The notes beneath the pieces are model-generated. The model made no database searches, had not been told where the DNA came from, and saw nothing but the letters and a program-made list of their open reading frames with translations. Shown piece after piece: positions 17,966-27,020 of a stretch of DNA of 64,000 nt. The stretch spans positions 1-64,000 of the forward strand of contig NZ_BAABHB010000002.1 in NCBI RefSeq assembly GCF_039541875.1, given 5' to 3'. The stretch's first letter is position 1. Every line of letters begins with the position of its first letter. Source of the stretch: Nibrella viscosa (lineage in GTDB: Bacteria; Bacteroidota; Bacteroidia; Cytophagales; Spirosomataceae). The translations under genes were made by a program, and so were the position numbers.

Positions 17966-18778
17966 CTATTCTCCCGTTTGCCCCGTCAGGCTGCGCTGCC
18001 GGACCACTTCGTACAGCACAACGCCGGTTGCTACAGATACATTGAGCGAGCCCACTTCGCCGAACATAGGAATACGAACGTGGGTGTCTACCAGCTTCAG
18101 CAATTCGGGCGAGATACCGTCTTCTTCGGACCCCATCACAATGGCAATCGGTCCTGAGAGGTCAGCATCATAGATGTCGCGGTAGCTCTTTTCGGTACAG
18201 GCTACCACCTGAATCCCAGAATCCTTCAGGTAATTGATGGTGCCTACCAGATCATACTCCCGGCAGACGGCGATATGGTTCAGGGCACCCGATGAGGTCT
18301 TCATCGCATCGGCGTTGATCATAGCCGATCCCCGGCCGGGAATCACAATGGTCTGCACCCCAGCGCATTCAGCCGTGCGGGCAATGGCCCCAAAGTTGCG
18401 CACGTCGGTGATGCGGTCGAGCAGCAGGAAGAAGGGCGTTACGCCTTTTTCGTAGACATCGGCGATGACGTTGGAGAGTTTGACATAATTAATGGCCGAA
18501 ATGAAACAGATCACACCCTGGTGGTTCTTGCGCGTCAGGCGGTTCAGCTTCTCCACCGGCACCCGCTGAATGGTCACCCGGCGCTCGTAGGCCAGTTGCT
18601 GGATTTCCGGGTGACTGAGGCCTTTCTCCATCAAAAGCCGGTCGATCTCCTTTCCCGATTTCAGGGTTTCCATCACCGATTGTATACCAAATACCATTTC
18701 ATCCGGTTCCGGACGAAAGGCTGGACGGGAGCGGTTCCCCTCCGAACGATTTATTCGCGAATTGCGCCGGTTCTCCAT
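17966..18778 (-). CDS. rlmB: 23S rRNA (guanosine-2'-O)-methyltransferase RlmB (TrmH/SpoU family)
   Basis: 270 aa. Methylates the ribose of G2251-equivalent in 23S rRNA using SAM. An N-terminal substrate-binding domain (about 28-105, VFGIQSVMETLKSGKEIDRLL) is followed by the SPOUT knot domain with LLDRITDVRNFGAIARTAE, IVMGSEEDGISPELL and FGEVGSLNVSVATGVVLYE motifs. It starts inside the upstream GWxTD gene with a 28-bp overlap, so the two are co-transcribed. Confidence 0.92.
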   Translation of the reverse strand: MENRRNSRINRSEGNRSRPAFRPEPDEMVFGIQSVMETLKSGKEIDRLLMEKGLSHPEIQQLAYERRVTIQRVPVEKLNRLTRKNHQGVICFISAINYVKLSNVIADVYEKGVTPFFLLLDRITDVRNFGAIARTAECAGVQTIVIPGRGSAMINADAMKTSSGALNHIAVCREYDLVGTINYLKDSGIQVVACTEKSYRDIYDADLSGPIAIVMGSEEDGISPELLKLVDTHVRIPMFGEVGSLNVSVATGVVLYEVVRQRSLTGQTGE

Positions 18779-20046
18779 GCTTCTACTATCGGGTACCAGA
18801 TGGGCTGGTACTCCACATACCGCACCAGTTCATAATGGTCCTCGACAAATTGATTAGGTCTTTTGTTGAATGTAAAATTAATTTCTGACACATTGGCCCG
18901 CTTGGTGTACACCCACACCTCGCGGTCGCGGCTGCGCTGCACGCGGTCGGGCGGGCCGAGGATGATGTAGATCATACCCTTGTCGGTCTTCCAGCCTTCC
19001 TTATAGCTGGTAAACAGCTTATTGGCTTCCTCCACACGATTATAATACGCCCGGATAGCCCGGCGGGCCACTTCTTCATTACCCGACATCAGGCTCAGCC
19101 AGTATCGATCCAGGGCTTTTTTGGCATCGGGGGCGTTGTTGAGTTCGTTTATTTCCTGGCTGGTGCTCATATACAGCACCGGCCTGATCAGCTTCTCCGG
19201 CCGGGTTATGCGCGGAAATCGCTTATCGACCGCCACCAGTCCTATACCCGCTGCGTCGGTAGTATCTTCCACAAAAAAGTAAAGGCCCTCTTCTGCTAGC
19301 TGAAGGGGTTGGTTAGTCATTATCATCACGGCCGTATCCACCGCCAGCGACTTCGGAGCCGGCCGGGAAGAGGTGTTCATCGGCGACTGGGCCGGGTCGA
19401 AATCATGCTTGTAGCGGAACAGGTAAAGCTGGCGGCTGGTTCCGGCTACGTCCCGAATTACGAGGGTATCGTTCACATTGACGTAATTTTTCAGTTGCGG
19501 CAGTTGACCGTTCGGGGTGTACAGGGAAAACCGGTCGCTCAGTTTGGTCGACTTGAAGCGGATGGGCAGGTCGTTCAGGGCTTTTTTGCCGTTGCTGGTT
19601 TCCGAAATTTCGGTAAGCAGCACTGCGTTAGTGGCATTTGCCGGCTTTTTTACATCAAACGTCAGCGTCAGGTGGTCACCGTCCGCTACTGCCACCTGCG
19701 CACTCAGCGGTACATTGCCGTAGCCAAGCCGTTCGCGGTTGTTGTAGTCGGCATACATCACGTAGTTGACCAGGAAGTGCGAGCTTAAATCGTCAACGGT
19801 CAAGGGCTGCCCACTGGGTTGCCGGCCGTAGATGTTCAGGAAAACGCGGGCACTAGTGGAGTCGATGCTCAGAAACTTGCCTTTAATTGCCGTAATCGTG
19901 TACTCACCCGAAGGAGCCGCCGGCATCATGGGGGTAGATACCGTGGGGCGTGGAGCGTTCTTCGCTGTTTGCGTTTGCTGCGTCTTTTTGTTCGATGCGC
20001 AGGCCGAAAACATCAGGAATATAGATAATAAGGGTAAAAAGCGCAT
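18751..20046 (-). CDS. GWxTD domain lipoprotein
   Basis: 431 aa from ATG 20046 (MRFLPLLSIFLMFSACASNKK); the Met three codons upstream is also possible. The lipobox FSAC indicates an acylated Cys after residue 15, so it is membrane anchored. The C-terminal part carries GWKTDKGMIYIILGPPDRV, the signature of the GWxTD family found in Bacteroidota and Acidobacteria. Function unknown. It overlaps rlmB, which follows on the same transcript. Upstream lies a minus-strand intrinsic terminator. Confidence 0.85.
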   Translation of the reverse strand: MRFLPLLSIFLMFSACASNKKTQQTQTAKNAPRPTVSTPMMPAAPSGEYTITAIKGKFLSIDSTSARVFLNIYGRQPSGQPLTVDDLSSHFLVNYVMYADYNNRERLGYGNVPLSAQVAVADGDHLTLTFDVKKPANATNAVLLTEISETSNGKKALNDLPIRFKSTKLSDRFSLYTPNGQLPQLKNYVNVNDTLVIRDVAGTSRQLYLFRYKHDFDPAQSPMNTSSRPAPKSLAVDTAVMIMTNQPLQLAEEGLYFFVEDTTDAAGIGLVAVDKRFPRITRPEKLIRPVLYMSTSQEINELNNAPDAKKALDRYWLSLMSGNEEVARRAIRAYYNRVEEANKLFTSYKEGWKTDKGMIYIILGPPDRVQRSRDREVWVYTKRANVSEINFTFNKRPNQFVEDHYELVRYVEYQPIWYPIVEAWRTGAIRE

Positions 20047-20107
20047 AGCCAACATAGCATAGGGGGGTAATCAGGCACTGGTATGTATCAAAATTAAACG
20101 AAAAAAG

Positions 20108-20127
20108 CCGGTCGATTAGTCGACCGG
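20108..20127 (-). terminator. Intrinsic terminator (minus strand) after the GLPGLI gene
   Basis: Perfect 8-bp stem (ccggtcga/tcgaccgg) with a 4-nt loop; on the minus strand it is followed by GCTTTTTT. It lies beyond the long gttagac-word hairpin when reading from the GLPGLI gene. Confidence 0.8.
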
Positions 20128-20151
20128 TGGGGATATTTTTATGCAGAAGGG

Positions 20152-20299
20152 TAGACGCAGGACTTTGGACGTTAGATAGTAGACGTTGGACTTTAGACTT
20201 TAGACGTTGGAGGTTAGACGTTAGACGTTAGACTTAGGCGTTAGTTGACAATGTCCAGCGTCCAACGTCTACTATCTAACGTCCAGCGTCCTGCGTCTA
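20152..20299. repeat. Long inverted repeat made of gttagac/gttggac words
   Basis: Arms 20152-20191 and 20260-20299 match at 38 of 40 positions. The 68-nt interval between them is filled with more copies of the word (gttagacgttagacgtt). It lies 12 bp after the stop of the GLPGLI gene on the minus strand. It has no coding capacity. Confidence 0.9.
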
Positions 20300-20311
20300 A
20301 CGGTCAACCCC

Positions 20312-21055
20312 CTAATACCGAATGGCCCAGTAAGGATTCCGCTGGGCTTTGATGCTGTCGGCGATATGATCGGCAATCAGCTTATTGTATTCTTTTTCGG
20401 TAATCTTTTTGCCCTTCGCTTTCGGCTTCGGAATTTCTTTGTCGATTGGCTTGAACTCCACTTTGGTGGCGGTAATCAGGGCGTCGCCGTCGTTGATGTC
20501 CAGCTCCAGAATGAGACCGGGCAGGCCGAAATACTGCTCCGGACCGGCCTGCACCGGAATATCCTGCGCAAACCAGGCGGTTACTTTCTGGTTTTTTACC
20601 GAATCCATCGTCTCGGCGCTCATGCAGATGTGGCCGGCTACTTCTTTGATCTTGTTGGTAACTTTCCACCGGGGTGTACGCAGCGAATCATCGATCACGT
20701 AGGTCTTGCCGAGCATTTCCATGATCTCGATCTTCTTTTCCTTATCAAAATTTCGCTGAATCACGTATTCATCATTACGCCAGGAGTACCGGCCGTCGTC
20801 CGACTGCGCCTGCTCGCTTTCGTAGGTGTATAGGCTCTGGGCCGGGCTGAAGTACAGCTTCATTTTTACCTTCCAGTCCTCGCGGCTGCCCCAGGTCATC
20901 TTCATTCGGTCTTTTTCTTCCTGGCTCAGAAACGTCATCCGCGAATAAATCTTCACCCAGCTCTGCGACCGTTCGTAGGTGACAATGCCCGCTTCCTGTG
21001 CGTGGGCGGATATGTGCAGGATTGTTAAAACTATGAGAAGTGCTATTGATTTCAT
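20312..21055 (-). CDS. GLPGLI family protein
   Basis: 247 aa, secreted (MKSIALLIVLTILHISAHAQ signal peptide). I start at ATG 21055; a longer frame to 21112 would translate the repeat upstream. The family-naming segment appears as YFGLPGLILELD. GLPGLI proteins are Bacteroidota envelope proteins of unknown function, usually encoded next to TonB-dependent receptors, as here (85-bp gap to the receptor stop). The C-terminus is lysine-rich. It is likely in one transcript with the receptor and may assist it. Confidence 0.88.
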   Translation of the reverse strand: MKSIALLIVLTILHISAHAQEAGIVTYERSQSWVKIYSRMTFLSQEEKDRMKMTWGSREDWKVKMKLYFSPAQSLYTYESEQAQSDDGRYSWRNDEYVIQRNFDKEKKIEIMEMLGKTYVIDDSLRTPRWKVTNKIKEVAGHICMSAETMDSVKNQKVTAWFAQDIPVQAGPEQYFGLPGLILELDINDGDALITATKVEFKPIDKEIPKPKAKGKKITEKEYNKLIADHIADSIKAQRNPYWAIRY

Positions 21056-21059
21056 AAAG

Positions 21060-21141
21060 AAAGAGTGAAAGAGTGAATGAGTGAATGAGCGAAAAGTGGC
21101 GGAGCTGTTCATTCTTTCGCCTTTTCACTCTTTCACTCTTT
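21060..21141. repeat. gagtgaa-word inverted repeat between TonB receptor and GLPGLI genes
   Basis: Arms 21060-21077 and 21124-21141 are perfect over 18 bp. The text is tandem variants of gagtgaa (gagtgaaagagtgaatg). One end overlaps the receptor's stop codon, and the other ends 4 bp before the GLPGLI ATG. The same words recur at 55124-55203. Confidence 0.85.
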
Positions 21142-23977
21142 AAAAAATAATCATACCCCCCTGCCGGCGCGTGGTGGCTTTCACCCCGCGCATGTTGTAG
21201 GTGAAGTTGAGCATAAAGTACCGGGATAAGGTCTGCACCCGCTCCTGCGATACAAAGTTCTGGGTCGCCGACTGGGAGATACCCAGGTTGCGCTTGAACA
21301 CATCGTAGGCCGTGAACCGGACTTCACCCCGCTTGTTCTTGAAGATAACCTTGTACACCGACAGGTTCAGGATGGGGACCTTCTGATCAAGACCGAACCG
21401 TTCGTTCTGGTAGATCCGGTAGTTGAAATTGCCGTTGAAATAGATACCCGCCGGGAACAAAACGTTCATGTCGGCATTGTAGTTGTAGCTGTAAATCTGC
21501 TGGTTCTGCAACGTATTAATGGAGTAGCTGGTATTGGTAACGCTCCAGTTGCCGTTGGTGTACAGGGTGAATTTCTCACTCGGCGTATAATCGAGCCGCA
21601 GCCCCAGGTTGTAGTTGTTGGTCCGTGTCCGGTTCAGCACGTTGTTGATGTAGATCGGATTGTTGCCAACGTTAACGTTCGACCAGATGTTCAGGTTACT
21701 CTTCGTCTTTTTCAGCGGAAAGCCAAAGCTGACGTATGAGCCAATGGATTGCCCGCCGTCGATGTTGATCGGCTTGGTGCGGGTAATCAGCAGCGAATCG
21801 ACCGTCTGGTTGTACACAATCTGGTTGATGTTGTAATTGTAGTTAACGTTGATGAAAACGTTGGTAAATGTGGCCGGGTTGAACATATTGTAGCCGCCGT
21901 TCAGGCTGTGGGTAAGCTGCGGCAGCAGATTGGGGTTACCCTCCTGAATGTACCGGGGATTGCTGTTGTCGACTACCGGCTGCAAATCGCGGGTCGATGG
22001 CTGACGGATATTAACGCTGTAGTTGGCCCGCAGGTACCGGTTGTTCTTCAGGTCGTAGTTCATGGAGGCATTCGGCACTACCGTAAAGAACGTGCGACCA
22101 ACCGTAGTAGGAGCGGCCGAGGATGTCTGATCGCGGGTAAACTGGCCTTCCTGGTGGAAATTCAGCGCGGCCCCGCCCAGGGAGACGTTAAACCCTTTGT
22201 TGGTATACCGGAAGCTGGAGCCTAAGCGGTTGTAGGTAAAATTGTTGGTGTAATACCGGCTCAGGCTGTCGTTGAACACCCGGCCCGGATCGGTGCGGTC
22301 AAACACATCACGATCTACCTCATCCCGACGGAAGGAAAAATTATAGAACGTCTCCCAGAACACTTTTTTCGAAATAGGCTCCGTATACAGGGCGCTGGCC
22401 TTGATTTCACTGCGGAGGCTATTGGTCTGATTAAGCTGGTTGATGGTCCGAATCGGATTTACCGGATTGGTACCGTCGGTAACCAGCGTATTTTCTGAGC
22501 GTTGATCCCCATCGCCGTTGGTATTGTTGCGGTTATAGGCGGCACTTAACGAAAAGTTACGACCCTTTTTCTGGAACCGGTGGCTGAAAATGGCCGTAGT
22601 CTGTAGCGCAAAGGCATCGTAGTTGGTGCTGTTGTTGATTCGGGACTGACCGCTTTGCGCACTGGCCGTACGCCGGAACTGCTCCAGGCTGTTAAAGCGT
22701 TCGTCGCCCTTGTTGAACCGGCCATTACCAATCACAATCAGCGTATTGGTGGAGTCCAGTTTTTGCTCAAAGCGAAGGCTGCCGCGATGGATACCGTTGA
22801 AGGTGATGCGGCTGCTGCCGATGTCGGTTCGGAGCGAGCCGTTGGGCAGGAAGTTCTCGCGGCTCGATACGGCGTCGAGGGTCTGTTGCGTCTGGTTATA
22901 GAAGTAGTTGCTGCTGAGCTTTGTTTTTTTGGTATCGTAATTATAATTGGCCCCACCGGCGTAGTTTTTGGAGAAACCCCGGTTGTCGCGGCCTCCGCCG
23001 TTGACGGGTACGCCGAAGCTGTCGTTATCGTCCCCGAAATAGATATAGCCCCCGTTGCTAAACCCAAAATCGCCCTGGTCTGACCAATTGAACGACTGGC
23101 TGCCCCGGAAATCCTGGTAATCGTCCCACGACAGGCCGGTCTGGTTCGTATTGTTACCGAAGCCGATGACGGAGAACTGTTCTTTAGAATTAAATTTGTT
23201 GTAGTTACCCCGGATCTGAGCCCGTGCATCGGTACCCACTCCGGCGGTAACTTTACCGAAGCCGCCTTTTTTATGGCTTTCCTTCAGCTCCAGGTTTACC
23301 GTTTTTTCTTTTACGCCATCGTCCACACCAGTGATTTTTGCTTTTTCGGTCTTGTCGTTGAACACCTGCACTTTGGAGATAGCCTCGGCGGGCAGGTTTT
23401 TGGTCGCTAGTTTCGGGTCGGTGCCGAAGAACGTTTTACCGTCGACCGTAACCCGTTTTACGTCTTCCCCCTGCGCTTTGATGTTGCCTTCCTGATCGAC
23501 CTGCACACCGGGCAGTTTCCGCAAGAGTTCTTCCACCGTAGAGCCGGGTGGTACTTTAAACGAACTGGCGTTATACTCAATGGTATCGCCCCGGATACTC
23601 AGAGGAGCTTTGGCCGTTCTAACCACCACCTCGAACAGTTCTTTGGTAATGGGCTTCAGCTCGATATTGCCCAGGTCGGTAACGGCATCGTCGCTGGGGG
23701 TAAATTCTTTCTGATAAGGCAGGTAGCCGACATAGGAGATTTTCAGCAGGTAAGGCATTCGCTTGTTACCTTTCAGTTCAAACGTTCCTTTGTCCGTTGA
23801 GCGGCCGAAGTTAACCAGCGACGAATCTTTAGGGGTCAGCAGCATCACGGTTGCGCCCACCAGCGCGGTATTGCCGGAGTCAACGACAGTTCCTTTGACG
23901 GAGAAACGGGGTGTGGTTTGGGCGAAGGCAGAGCCCAGGCAGATAACTACCAGCAACAAAAGAAGAAGTAGGCGCAT
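21140..23977 (-). CDS. TonB-dependent outer-membrane receptor, GLPGLI-linked
   Basis: 945 aa. Signal peptide (LLLLLLLVVICLGSAFAQ), carboxypeptidase-regulatory-like domain (about 25-110, VKGTVVDSGNTALVGATVML), plug (about 130-230, VEELLRKLPGVQVDQEGNI), and a long barrel ending in YFMLNFTYNMRG. The plug-to-barrel junction carries VFNDKTEKAKITGVDDGVKEKTVNLELK, characteristic of the receptor class that pairs with GLPGLI proteins. Substrate unknown. Promoter not recognised. Confidence 0.88.
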   Translation of the reverse strand: MRLLLLLLLVVICLGSAFAQTTPRFSVKGTVVDSGNTALVGATVMLLTPKDSSLVNFGRSTDKGTFELKGNKRMPYLLKISYVGYLPYQKEFTPSDDAVTDLGNIELKPITKELFEVVVRTAKAPLSIRGDTIEYNASSFKVPPGSTVEELLRKLPGVQVDQEGNIKAQGEDVKRVTVDGKTFFGTDPKLATKNLPAEAISKVQVFNDKTEKAKITGVDDGVKEKTVNLELKESHKKGGFGKVTAGVGTDARAQIRGNYNKFNSKEQFSVIGFGNNTNQTGLSWDDYQDFRGSQSFNWSDQGDFGFSNGGYIYFGDDNDSFGVPVNGGGRDNRGFSKNYAGGANYNYDTKKTKLSSNYFYNQTQQTLDAVSSRENFLPNGSLRTDIGSSRITFNGIHRGSLRFEQKLDSTNTLIVIGNGRFNKGDERFNSLEQFRRTASAQSGQSRINNSTNYDAFALQTTAIFSHRFQKKGRNFSLSAAYNRNNTNGDGDQRSENTLVTDGTNPVNPIRTINQLNQTNSLRSEIKASALYTEPISKKVFWETFYNFSFRRDEVDRDVFDRTDPGRVFNDSLSRYYTNNFTYNRLGSSFRYTNKGFNVSLGGAALNFHQEGQFTRDQTSSAAPTTVGRTFFTVVPNASMNYDLKNNRYLRANYSVNIRQPSTRDLQPVVDNSNPRYIQEGNPNLLPQLTHSLNGGYNMFNPATFTNVFINVNYNYNINQIVYNQTVDSLLITRTKPINIDGGQSIGSYVSFGFPLKKTKSNLNIWSNVNVGNNPIYINNVLNRTRTNNYNLGLRLDYTPSEKFTLYTNGNWSVTNTSYSINTLQNQQIYSYNYNADMNVLFPAGIYFNGNFNYRIYQNERFGLDQKVPILNLSVYKVIFKNKRGEVRFTAYDVFKRNLGISQSATQNFVSQERVQTLSRYFMLNFTYNMRGVKATTRRQGGMIIF

Positions 23978-24306
23978 AAAGGGAGGAATGGTTGGATTTT
24001 GCTAAAGATGAAACAAATAACAAAATGTTGCACAGAGGCCAACAGCTTTTAACAAAAATTAACTAACTCTTTAGTTTACGGTAGGGGGAAATACGCTGTC
24101 AACCGGTGAAAATTACGACTGAGATGCTTCTTTAGGCGGTTACGATGGACAAGTGGTTAAAAAGAGGCTATAGGCGGCAATCTGGAGTCATGCACTTATT
24201 TGCCGGCTAATTGCTAACTTTACCTAGTGATTCAACAGGGAAGAGCTTTCCATAAGGCAGAAGAAAAAATTTATCAGAAGGCTCTGCACTAGATTTTACG
24301 TAACGA
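23978..24306. other. Gene-free interval upstream of the methyltransferase fragment
   Basis: 329 bp with no convincing frame, RNA gene or hairpin. It contains the leader of the minus-strand receptor and a TTGCTAACTTTACC stretch near 24210 that may be promoter-like for the fragment that follows. Confidence 0.5.
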
Positions 24307-24453
24307 ATGTACAAAACCACAGAAATTACCTCGGCCGAGATTGCGTCGGATAACCCGGTTCACCAGCGGTTGTTGTTTCCCTATGTAGAAGCGGTTCCGA
24401 TGGTGACCGGTAAAGTACTGGAGGAAATGAAGGTTGTGCCTTTACGGGTATAG
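24307..24453 (+). pseudogene. 5' fragment of a methyltransferase gene, duplicate of 30748-30864
   Basis: The frame from ATG 24307 reproduces the first 39 codons of the intact methyltransferase at 30748 (105 of 117 bases match; the first 84 bases differ at only three positions). Homology stops at the Leu-Glu just before the SAM-binding glycine loop. The frame then continues for nine unrelated codons to a TAG. It therefore lacks the catalytic domain. It is either a decayed paralogue or a duplicated end left by an insertion or rearrangement. Confidence 0.85.
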
Positions 24454-24646
24454 CCTCGAAGGGTAACAGGTAGGTTGGTTGAATGTATACTTGTTGGGGT
24501 AGACTTGCTGCGTTCCTGCGAGAGCATCAAAAAGGTCTGATTTTTCTTTATATTGCTGGTTATAAAGTCATTTACTGCTACGGCACTCAACATACGGTTG
24601 AAAGGCGGCTTTGTACTCTCTACCACATGATGTAGCCGGAACGTAC
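24454..24646. other. Unassigned sequence after the methyltransferase fragment
   Basis: 193 bp. A minus-strand open frame covers it (24381-24626), but it runs antisense into the fragment and has no recognisable family. I do not call it a gene. Confidence 0.4.
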
Positions 24647-26593
24647 ATGATAAATTCTGAAGACGATTTTATCCCAAAACTAAAATCGCTGATTGAAGCA
24701 AACATAGATGATTCCACATTTTCGGTGGATACCATTTGTGCCGAACTAGGCATTAGCCGGTCGCAATTGCACCGGATTGTGAAAGAACAATCTAATGTGT
24801 CCATTACACTGTATGTACGAAAGGTTCGACTGGAAAAAGCAAAATATCTATTAGCCAATACGGCGCTTAGGATCTCGGAAGTTGCCGACCGGGTCGGTAT
24901 AAACCATCCACAAAATTTCAGCAAATATTTTATCACTGAGTTTGCCATCAGCCCAACAGAGTATCGGCGGCTGCACCAGGCTCTGCCGGCAGAAGCGAAG
25001 TTTCCAGTGCCCCAGGCAAACCCTGAACCCCCTGTTTCGCTACCGCCCCCGTTAACAACAGATCAGGCCCCTTTAATTCTCCCTGGCAAGCGTACCGCTA
25101 TCTTCCCAAAGAATATCAATCGCTGGACGTTATATGGCGTTCTGCTTCTCGGAATACTACTAATTTTGAGCATTTACCTGCGTACCTATATTCTGCCGGC
25201 TACACGACCTGTCGACAGCATACAAAACTCGCTCGCCGTATTGCCTTTGATAAACATAGGGCCGCCCAATACCAACCCCGTTTGCGAAGGGTTGATGGAT
25301 GATATCCACACCGGGGTCTCGCTTATCCCGCACCTGCGTGTTACGGCCCGGTCCTCGTCGGACCAGTATCGAAGTACGCAAAAGAGCATCTGGCAGATTA
25401 GCGAAGACCTACAGGTTGCTAATATTCTGCGGGGTAAGATGCTGAAAATCGGTGAGCAGATTCAAATGAAGATCGAACTCATCAACGCCAAAGAAAACAG
25501 GCCGATCTGGACCAAAATCTATACTGTGGCCTACCGGGACATGTTTCAGCTTACTGAGCAGGTTACGCAGGACGTGGCCAGGGAACTGGGTCTGGAAAAC
25601 AACCGTATAGCTCCGGAAAAATTAACCCTGGCCCGCACCAGAAATATAGTAGCCTACAACAATTTTTTGCAGGGACGCCAGTTGGTCATAACCCGCAACA
25701 AAGATAAGGTTCTGGAAGGTATGGCGAAGATCGATCAGGCCCTGGCCTTAGACTCGACTTTTGCTGAAGCCCAGGCCTTTAAAGGCCTGGCTTACTCGCT
25801 TCTAGCCAACTCAAACTACATCGCCAACCCGGCCAAAGCGTATGAACTAGCCCAGCAGCATGCCCTGAAGGCTATTCATTTCTCGCCCACCAACAGTACG
25901 GCCTACGGGGTCCTGGGTACCATATATGCCGATACTTATCAGTGGAAGGCCGCCGAAGCGTCGTTTCTCATTGCGCTCCAGCACAACCCCAACGATGCCC
26001 AGATCAACTATTGGTACAGTTTACTGCTACGGTCAACGGGTCGGCTGGACGAGGCTATTCGGTATAGCACCAAGGCAGTGGCCCTTGACCCGCTTTACCC
26101 CGTTATTCTTACCGGCCACGCTGTTAATTATGTCTATGCCAATCGATATGATCTGGCCCAGGCGAGTCTTAACAGCGGGCGAGCGTTATTCGGTGATTTG
26201 TTTATTTTCCACGTGGGCCATGGCTATTTTTACCTCGCCAAGGAAAATTACCAGGCCGCATCAACCAGCTTTTCGCACGGACTTACCCTAAATCCGCAAT
26301 ACACCGTGATTATCCCTACGTTGATGTATTGCGAAGCCAAACGCGGCAATCGAGCTAAAGCCGTTGCTTATCTCCGAACACTAACCGCCAAAACACCCCG
26401 GACTTACTATGACAAGGCCGTAGTGTTTGCGGGCCTATCTCAGAAAGATAGCTGCCTGTATTACCTGAAAACTGCTGCCGATAGGGGGTATATATACAAA
26501 GACATGAAGGTGGTGCCCCTGTTCCGGGACTACCGCACGGAGCCGGTATTTCAGGCTATTCTACGCCAATATCGCTTACCAGCCAACCCGTAG
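24647..26593 (+). CDS. Membrane-bound AraC-type regulator with TolB-like and TPR domains
   Basis: 648 aa from ATG 24647; a TTG at 24611 is less likely. Residues about 20-110 form an AraC-type double HTH (VDTICAELGISRSQLHRIVK, then ISEVADRVGINHPQNFSKYF). A Pro-rich linker leads to one membrane helix (about 161-183, LYGVLLLGILLILSIYL). The far side carries a TolB/FlgO-like domain (NSLAVLPLINIG, about 194-300) and TPR repeats (about 330-620). The topology is CadC-like: DNA-binding head inside, sensor outside. A likely target is the secreted-protein gene 0.4 kb downstream, by context only. Confidence 0.82.
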   Translation: MINSEDDFIPKLKSLIEANIDDSTFSVDTICAELGISRSQLHRIVKEQSNVSITLYVRKVRLEKAKYLLANTALRISEVADRVGINHPQNFSKYFITEFAISPTEYRRLHQALPAEAKFPVPQANPEPPVSLPPPLTTDQAPLILPGKRTAIFPKNINRWTLYGVLLLGILLILSIYLRTYILPATRPVDSIQNSLAVLPLINIGPPNTNPVCEGLMDDIHTGVSLIPHLRVTARSSSDQYRSTQKSIWQISEDLQVANILRGKMLKIGEQIQMKIELINAKENRPIWTKIYTVAYRDMFQLTEQVTQDVARELGLENNRIAPEKLTLARTRNIVAYNNFLQGRQLVITRNKDKVLEGMAKIDQALALDSTFAEAQAFKGLAYSLLANSNYIANPAKAYELAQQHALKAIHFSPTNSTAYGVLGTIYADTYQWKAAEASFLIALQHNPNDAQINYWYSLLLRSTGRLDEAIRYSTKAVALDPLYPVILTGHAVNYVYANRYDLAQASLNSGRALFGDLFIFHVGHGYFYLAKENYQAASTSFSHGLTLNPQYTVIIPTLMYCEAKRGNRAKAVAYLRTLTAKTPRTYYDKAVVFAGLSQKDSCLYYLKTAADRGYIYKDMKVVPLFRDYRTEPVFQAILRQYRLPANP

Positions 26594-27020
26594 CTACGGT
26601 TGATGCGCCGGCGGGGGTTACAGACGTACCTGACTGAATTTAGAATTTAGTATACTTTCCCGTAATCCTTGACTATAAATGCAACAATAGACTACGCTTT
26701 TTTTGTTCATGCAACAATAGACTACGCTTTTGAAACAATAAGCGCAGCCATCCCTCCGGGCAATTTCTAGTTTTGCCATTAGCTTGGGGCGCCCTGGCGT
26801 GACTCATGGGGGCTGGTGCTGTCATTCTTTCCCAAATACCGATTTTTTGCTAATTGTAATCTCTGTCGGCAGCACCATTGGACGGAGACCCGGCCCTATT
26901 CTTCAATAACTAACAAACAACGTATACTTGACCATTTTATACATCTCTTCCTGTTCAGAACCAGATTCTTCAAGCGTCTGGCCGGACAATATTACTGTCT
27001 GATAAAAACAAATTTTTCAT
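26594..27020. other. Upstream region of the T9SS surface protein gene
   Basis: 427 bp without a gene. Contains the 23-bp direct repeat at 26679-26731. Plus-strand frames through here overlap the start of the next gene out of frame and are not credible. Confidence 0.6.
26679..26731 (+). promoter_or_regulatory. Two perfect 23-bp direct repeats, 30-bp period
   Basis: Copies at 26679-26701 and 26709-26731 (core gcaacaatagactacgcttt) with a 7-bp spacer. A degenerate partial copy (gaaacaataagcgca) follows at once. The spacing of about three helical turns would put both sites on one face of DNA, as for a dimeric activator. The next gene starts 290 bp downstream. Confidence 0.6.

Noticed and set aside
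24381..24626. 81-codon minus-strand frame over the methyltransferase fragment
   Set aside because: It is partly antisense to a clear gene remnant, has no recognised domain, and its only open stretch ends in the fragment.
26679..26731. Minimal CRISPR or iteron origin
   Set aside because: Only two copies with a 7-bp spacer and no Cas or replication gene nearby; a regulatory site is simpler.
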